A stretch of 64,000 bases of DNA from Desulfosporosinus sp. FKB (GTDB lineage Bacteria > Bacillota > Desulfitobacteriia > Desulfitobacteriales > Desulfitobacteriaceae), in NCBI RefSeq assembly GCF_002196705.1, contig NZ_NADJ01000040.1, positions 637,824-701,823 on the forward strand, in the 5' to 3' direction. The position numbers and the translations under genes are program-made. The notes under the pieces are model-generated. The model made no database searches. It worked only from the letters and a program-made list of their open reading frames with translations, and was not told the DNA's origin. Shown here in pieces: positions 59,772-64,000 of this stretch; the stretch's first letter is position 1, and each line of letters opens with the position of its first letter.

Positions 59772-61871
59772 TCAGTTAAGGTCAAATGATTTAAGCTTAA
59801 ACTTTACTAAAAATGTTGTTCCCTGCGAATTTGTCTCCACGTCGATGCTGGCATCATGACGGGCAGCAATGCCATAACAAACTGCCAGTCCTAAACCCGT
59901 CCCTTTTTCTTTTGTTGTCAGGAAAGGGGTACCCAAACGGTCAATAATTTCGGGGCTAATACCTGTTCCCTCATCGCGGACCGATAAGATGACCGCCTTC
60001 TCATCGTCCTTCACAAAGGTTGAAATAAACAGACGGCCGCCTTCTTTCATGGCTTCCAAACCATTGCGGGACAAATTAAGAACCAATTGCCGTATCTCTT
60101 TATCATTCAATAACAAATCCGGTACCTGTCCTTTTTCCAGGACTACCCTTTTGTCCTCGCGTACAGAGTCCACTTCCAGCAGAGGCATGATGCACTCTAA
60201 AATGTCATTCAGGTTTCCCCGGGCAAACTCGGTGGCCTTCGTTCGGCTGATGAATAAAAACTCTGTAATAATCGAGTTGGCCCGATCAAGTTCACTGATC
60301 ATAAGGGGGATATAATTTCTATAATGTTCAGACGTTGGATTGGCTTCAAGGAGCTGCAAAAATCCTCTAACAGTTGTCATGGGATTTCTAACCTCATGGC
60401 CTATGCTCGCAGCCATTTCCCCGATTAAATTCATATGTTCCATTCTTGTCATTTCTTTTTCCAATATCTTTTGGGTCGTTATGTCACGAACGATTGTCGA
60501 CATGCCTATAATCTCTCCCCTCTGATTCTTAATCGGGGAAACTGTCAGGTAGACATAAATTAGTTGTCCGTCTTTTTTTAAACGCTGGGTCTCGCTATCG
60601 GTTACTGAAATTCCGTGCGAAACGTTCTCAATAATATCTCCAAGTCCCTGCATTCTGTCTTGAGGAATTAAGCATTCCACCGATTTGCCAATAATCTCCG
60701 CTTTAGTATAGCCGTAAATTCTTTCTGCCCCCCGGTTCCAATCCATGACAATTCCTTCTAAACTCAAACCAATAATTCCTTCATCTGTAGACTCGACGAT
60801 GGATGCTAAGCGTAAAATTCGTTCCTGAAAGGCTTGCCGTTCCTTGAGTTCCTTCTTAAGATGCTGATTGGTTATCCTGCTCTCAACAAAAAAGAGTATC
60901 AAACTAATAATAGCAGTCCCAACAATCCCTCGGCTAATAATCTCCATACGTTTCTTCGCGGCATCCTCCAGAATCAAATCCATAGGAACATGAACTGACA
61001 CAGACCAAGGAATTGTCGTTCTGCCAATCGTTAGAGGTTTATATATTTCATAAAAATTGTCATTCATTGTACTAAAACGTTTTCCTTGTTTAATCGCCTC
61101 TTTTGCGCTGCTGTCTTCGACGGTCAAGCCTATTTTAGAAGTATTACTGCTCGCCACGACCCGACCCTCACTGGACAAAAGGCTTATATATCCTTTTTCT
61201 ATAGGGCCGGCAGCAGTTATCGCCTTCTGAAACGTTTCAGAGGAAATGTCAATTCCGACAACTCCATAAAAGGTGCCTTCGACCATAATGGGCACAACCG
61301 CCCTGGTGATTAAGGTGTTTTTACCCATAACCGGATAACAACAAGGCTGAATCACTGTTTCTGTATTTGTTTTCTTAGGAATTAAATAATAATCTCCTGC
61401 TCCGGGAGTATCATAATTCACGAGGGGTTCTAAATGAATATTGCCATTTAGATTAGTATAATAAGGTATGAAACGGCCGGTTCTGTCATAACCCGGCTTG
61501 TTCCTATAGTCTGCATCCTTACCATCAAGGGCATTCGGTTCCCATAGTGTCCAAACTGCGGCGAACTGAGGGTTATCTTGCAGGACTTTAGCTAAAATCC
61601 TGCCCATTACTGCGCGGTCAGGATGACGGGTAAGCCTGACTTGCTGAAATGTATAGGAGAGTGTTCTCGCCGTATCCATAGCAAAATCCAGGTTAGCTTT
61701 TACATAGGCGCCATTTTTATCAGCACTTTCTTCTGCCAGGTGGTAAGCCAAAGACTTTGTCATTTTACTCGTTTCTGTCGATAGAATAGAAGCAACAATC
61801 ACAAAGGACAGTAAGGTAATTACGCCAATTGATAGTAAAATTTTTGCTTTTAAGTCTATAGTTTTGTGCAC
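59772..61871 (-). CDS. dCache-PAS sensor histidine kinase
   Basis: A 699-residue membrane kinase. First helix (about 10-30), an extracellular dCache domain (about 35-295; VWTLWEPNALDGKD, GVVGIDISSETFQ), second helix (about 312-330), a PAS domain (about 350-470; IVESTDEGIIGL), then HisKA with phosphoacceptor His492 (SIGHEVRNPM) and HATPase_c (NLSRNGLEAM, VRDEGTGI, KGTGLGLAV). The kinase half resembles sporulation-type kinases (KinA/KinE). dCache domains usually bind small molecules outside the cell. No response regulator is next to it, so it is an orphan kinase that may feed a phosphorelay such as Spo0F/Spo0A (inference). Confidence 0.92.
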   Translation of the reverse strand: MHKTIDLKAKILLSIGVITLLSFVIVASILSTETSKMTKSLAYHLAEESADKNGAYVKANLDFAMDTARTLSYTFQQVRLTRHPDRAVMGRILAKVLQDNPQFAAVWTLWEPNALDGKDADYRNKPGYDRTGRFIPYYTNLNGNIHLEPLVNYDTPGAGDYYLIPKKTNTETVIQPCCYPVMGKNTLITRAVVPIMVEGTFYGVVGIDISSETFQKAITAAGPIEKGYISLLSSEGRVVASSNTSKIGLTVEDSSAKEAIKQGKRFSTMNDNFYEIYKPLTIGRTTIPWSVSVHVPMDLILEDAAKKRMEIISRGIVGTAIISLILFFVESRITNQHLKKELKERQAFQERILRLASIVESTDEGIIGLSLEGIVMDWNRGAERIYGYTKAEIIGKSVECLIPQDRMQGLGDIIENVSHGISVTDSETQRLKKDGQLIYVYLTVSPIKNQRGEIIGMSTIVRDITTQKILEKEMTRMEHMNLIGEMAASIGHEVRNPMTTVRGFLQLLEANPTSEHYRNYIPLMISELDRANSIITEFLFISRTKATEFARGNLNDILECIMPLLEVDSVREDKRVVLEKGQVPDLLLNDKEIRQLVLNLSRNGLEAMKEGGRLFISTFVKDDEKAVILSVRDEGTGISPEIIDRLGTPFLTTKEKGTGLGLAVCYGIAARHDASIDVETNSQGTTFLVKFKLKSFDLN

Positions 61872-62185
61872 GTATTTATTCTCCTGCTGCTTTAGGTCTA
61901 ATTAATCCATGGATGATGAATTCTCTAAATTTTTCAATAATCCTTTCTATAATTTGATTTTATATCCTACCGTTGTGAAATCTATAGTATTTATTTTTTA
62001 AATAGGATTTTAAGAATAACCCTCGGAAACCACAGCAGGGATGTTAAGGCGATTGAAAGGACAGCAAGTATCCTCTGGAGATTTACGCCTAATGGAAAGA
62101 TGTTACTGCTTACCTTAAAGTTAATCCCGTCAAACGAGGATCTGCTATGTCTGCCTAATTGTAGCTATCTAAAGAAAAATTAAAA
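61872..62185. other. Spacer, no gene seen
   Basis: About 310 nt between the kinase start and the glnK terminator. Short frames lack ribosome sites. It must contain the kinase promoter. The GC-richer part at 62020-62150 has no recognised structure. Confidence 0.4.
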
Positions 62186-62221
62186 GGTTGGGATCTGATT
62201 TCATTTCATCAAATTCCAACC
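62186..62221 (-). terminator. Intrinsic terminator of amt-glnK operon
   Basis: Arms GGTTGGGATCTGAT / ATCAAATTCCAACC pair over 14 bp with two wobble positions; on the minus strand TTTTAATTTTTC follows. It lies 30 nt past the glnK stop. Confidence 0.8.
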
Positions 62222-62251
62222 TCAAAGTTTTTGCAATCGAAACTATGTGTA

Positions 62252-62590
62252 TTATAAAGCGTTTTCTCCGACATTTCCTGTTCTGATGGTAAAGGCGTTT
62301 TCCACAGATGTGACAAAGATCTTCCCATCTCCAATTTCTCCTGTCCTTGCTTCCTGGACAATCGCCTGGATCACCGCATCGACATCCCCATCTTTAACTA
62401 CAATCTCAATTTTTACTTTGGGGATAAGATGAATATTATACTCAACACCCCGATAGACTTGGGTATGCCCTTTTTGTTTGCCGCAGCCAATGACCTGCGT
62501 CACCGTTAAACCATTAACCCCGTGATTGCTCAAGACATCTTTAACAGCATCCAGCTTTCCAGGCCGAATGATAGCCTCTATCTTCTTCAT
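62252..62590 (-). CDS. glnK: P-II nitrogen regulatory protein
   Basis: A 112-residue P-II protein starting at the ATG at 62590, with GGAGGG upstream; the track-style longer start is a TTG one codon earlier. Tyr51 of the T loop (YRGVEYNIH) is present, as are the B-loop (TGEIGDGKIFV) and the C-terminal signature (RTGNVGENAL). It senses 2-oxoglutarate and ATP/ADP and blocks the ammonium channel when nitrogen is plentiful. It is 46 nt downstream of amt in one operon, which identifies it as the GlnK-type paralog. Confidence 0.95.
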   Translation of the reverse strand: MKKIEAIIRPGKLDAVKDVLSNHGVNGLTVTQVIGCGKQKGHTQVYRGVEYNIHLIPKVKIEIVVKDGDVDAVIQAIVQEARTGEIGDGKIFVTSVENAFTIRTGNVGENAL

Positions 62591-62636
62591 CAAGGTCCCT
62601 CCCTGCTATAGTTTGTTTAAAATTGTATTCATCTAA

Positions 62637-63866
62637 TCAAATGAAGTCCGGATAAGCCTCTTCTCCATGGAGCGACAGATCTAAACCAACAGCTTCTTGA
62701 TCTTCATCTACACGCAACGTCGTAAATAATCCAATGATTTTTAAAAGTATCCAGGAACCGATGACGGCAAATGCCACCGTTGCTAAAACACTCAAGGCCT
62801 GAATTCCCAATTGTGAAGGGTTCCCGTACAATAGTCCATTGGCGCCGGCAGGATTAATCGTTTTAGTTGCAAAAATACCGGTAGCCAAAGCTCCCCAGGT
62901 TCCGCCAATTCCATGACAGCCAAATGCATCTAAAGCATCATCATATCCAAATTTCGCCTTCATGACACTAATGGTCAGATAACAAATAATTCCGCCGATA
63001 AAACCGATGAGAATTGACGAAAGAGGCGTTACAAATCCGGCTCCCGGTGTAATGGCAACCAAACCTGCCACGGCTCCGCTGGCTGCGCCGAGAACCGTTG
63101 ATTTTCCGCGATGATAACGTTCTACTACAACCCAGGCGATGGCAGCTGCAGCAGCAGCCGTATTGGTATTTACTAAGGCCATGCCGGCGAGGCCGTTAGC
63201 CCCTAAGGCACTCCCGGCGTTAAAACCGAACCAGCCAAACCACAAGAGTCCTGCTCCCAAGACGGTAAAGGGGATATGGTGAGGCGCCATGGAGTCTTTG
63301 CCCAGGCCTTTACGTTTTCCCAATACCAAAGCTACAATTAAGCCTGAGTAACCGGAACTGATATGAACCACGTTTCCGCCTGCAAAATCTAATGCCCCGA
63401 GTGTTCTTAAGAAACCGCCCACTCCCCAAACCCAATGGGCAAGCGGATCATAAATCAGAGTAGCCCAGAGCAGCGAAAAGATAATAAAGGCCGGGAAGCG
63501 CATTCGCTCCGCAAAGGAACCGCTAATGAGGGCTGGGGTAATCACAGCAAACATCATTTGGAAAGCCATAAAAACAATGGCAGGAATCGTTGCTGCGTAA
63601 TCCGGATTAGGAGCTGCCCCTACTCCGTTTAAACCTAACCAATTTAAGCTGCCGATAATACCATGGAAATCCGGTCCAAAGGCTAAGGTATAGCCTATTA
63701 AAATCCACTGTAATGATATAAGTCCAATAATAATCCAACTATGCATGATCGTACTAAGGACGTTCTTTTTGCGAACCATGCCTCCGTAAAAGAATGCTAA
63801 ACCGGGCGTCATTAACAGAACAAGCGCTGTTGACACTAAAACGAATGCTGTATCTCCTGTATCCAT
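62637..63866 (-). CDS. amt: Ammonium transporter
   Basis: A 409-residue Amt channel with 11 membrane helices. Signature parts: FFYGGMVRKKNVLSTIMHS, the first pore His in GGNVVHISSGYSG and the second in DAFGCHGIGGTWGAL. It carries ammonium into the cytoplasm and is gated by the downstream GlnK. GGGAGGAA precedes the ATG. The promoter lies at the window edge; no sigma-54-type GG-N10-GC element was seen in the ~130 nt available. Confidence 0.96.
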   Translation of the reverse strand: MDTGDTAFVLVSTALVLLMTPGLAFFYGGMVRKKNVLSTIMHSWIIIGLISLQWILIGYTLAFGPDFHGIIGSLNWLGLNGVGAAPNPDYAATIPAIVFMAFQMMFAVITPALISGSFAERMRFPAFIIFSLLWATLIYDPLAHWVWGVGGFLRTLGALDFAGGNVVHISSGYSGLIVALVLGKRKGLGKDSMAPHHIPFTVLGAGLLWFGWFGFNAGSALGANGLAGMALVNTNTAAAAAAIAWVVVERYHRGKSTVLGAASGAVAGLVAITPGAGFVTPLSSILIGFIGGIICYLTISVMKAKFGYDDALDAFGCHGIGGTWGALATGIFATKTINPAGANGLLYGNPSQLGIQALSVLATVAFAVIGSWILLKIIGLFTTLRVDEDQEAVGLDLSLHGEEAYPDFI

Positions 63867-64000
63867 TTGTTATTCCTCCCTATATAAATTTGATTTTTCT
63901 TGGTTTTCCTCTTGTTTTCATAGAATTGCTAATTCACCAAAAGAACTTATCAAGGATAGAACTTGCATTGAATGCTTAATTCAGAGAAATTGAGTATGGC

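Noticed and set aside
63867..64000. Sigma-54 promoter upstream of amt
   Set aside because: No GG-N10-GC element in the sequence available.

Overview
The window looks like a chromosome segment of a spore-forming, anaerobic Gram-positive bacterium of the Clostridia, probably the Peptococcaceae/Desulfitobacteriaceae (Desulfosporosinus or Desulfitobacterium type). The evidence is moderate GC, strong GGAGG ribosome sites, a YhcN/YlaJ-type spore lipoprotein, many proteins with triple cell-wall-binding repeats (CWB2, PF04122), and an amt-glnK pair. The genus is inference; no rRNA gene is present.

Layout. 0-7 kb: a TolC-like secreted coiled-coil protein, a YtxH/DUF948 stress pair, an S41 (Ctp) protease, a DEAD-box RNA helicase and a spore lipoprotein. 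7-33 kb: a cell-surface island with eight CWB2 proteins. These are two paralogous S-layer-type proteins (9.6-13.2 and 16.6-20.6 kb), an HtrA-like protein that has lost its catalytic His, an amidase_3, a subtilisin-like S8 protease, a GH18 hydrolase, an SLT lytic transglycosylase, and a broken CWB2-LRR gene lying among IS66 and IS110 remnants between the two S-layer genes. A small lipid-linked sugar group (GT2, DUF2304, GT39-like) sits inside the island.

33-58 kb: a long, almost entirely minus-strand surface-polysaccharide locus. It runs from galU through two acyltransferases, a WbpM/CapD-type dehydratase, a UDP-sugar 6-dehydrogenase, a Gfo/Idh oxidoreductase, a hexapeptide acyltransferase, two Wzy/ligase-like membrane proteins, glycosyltransferases, a Wzx flippase, a WbpI-like 2-epimerase, a deacetylase-like protein, a FemAB-like protein, and a WbuB/WcaJ-type initiating pair. 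The enzyme set points to a Wzx/Wzy polymer containing an acetamido uronic acid. It could be the wall polymer that CWB2 domains bind, but that link is inference from proximity.

58-64 kb: a small membrane protein, clpP, a dCache-PAS histidine kinase, glnK and amt.

Non-coding structure includes a dispersed palindromic element (five copies), a duplicated ~95-nt block at 4.0-4.4 kb, long leaders before both S-layer genes, an AT-rich degenerate repeat array at 59 kb, and numerous intrinsic terminators. The most notable signals are the apparent pseudoprotease in the CWB2 set, the S-layer paralog pair around mobile-element debris, and the dispersed palindromes, one inverted pair of which brackets an acyltransferase gene. 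Positions read by eye from homopolymer-rich stretches may be off by one base.
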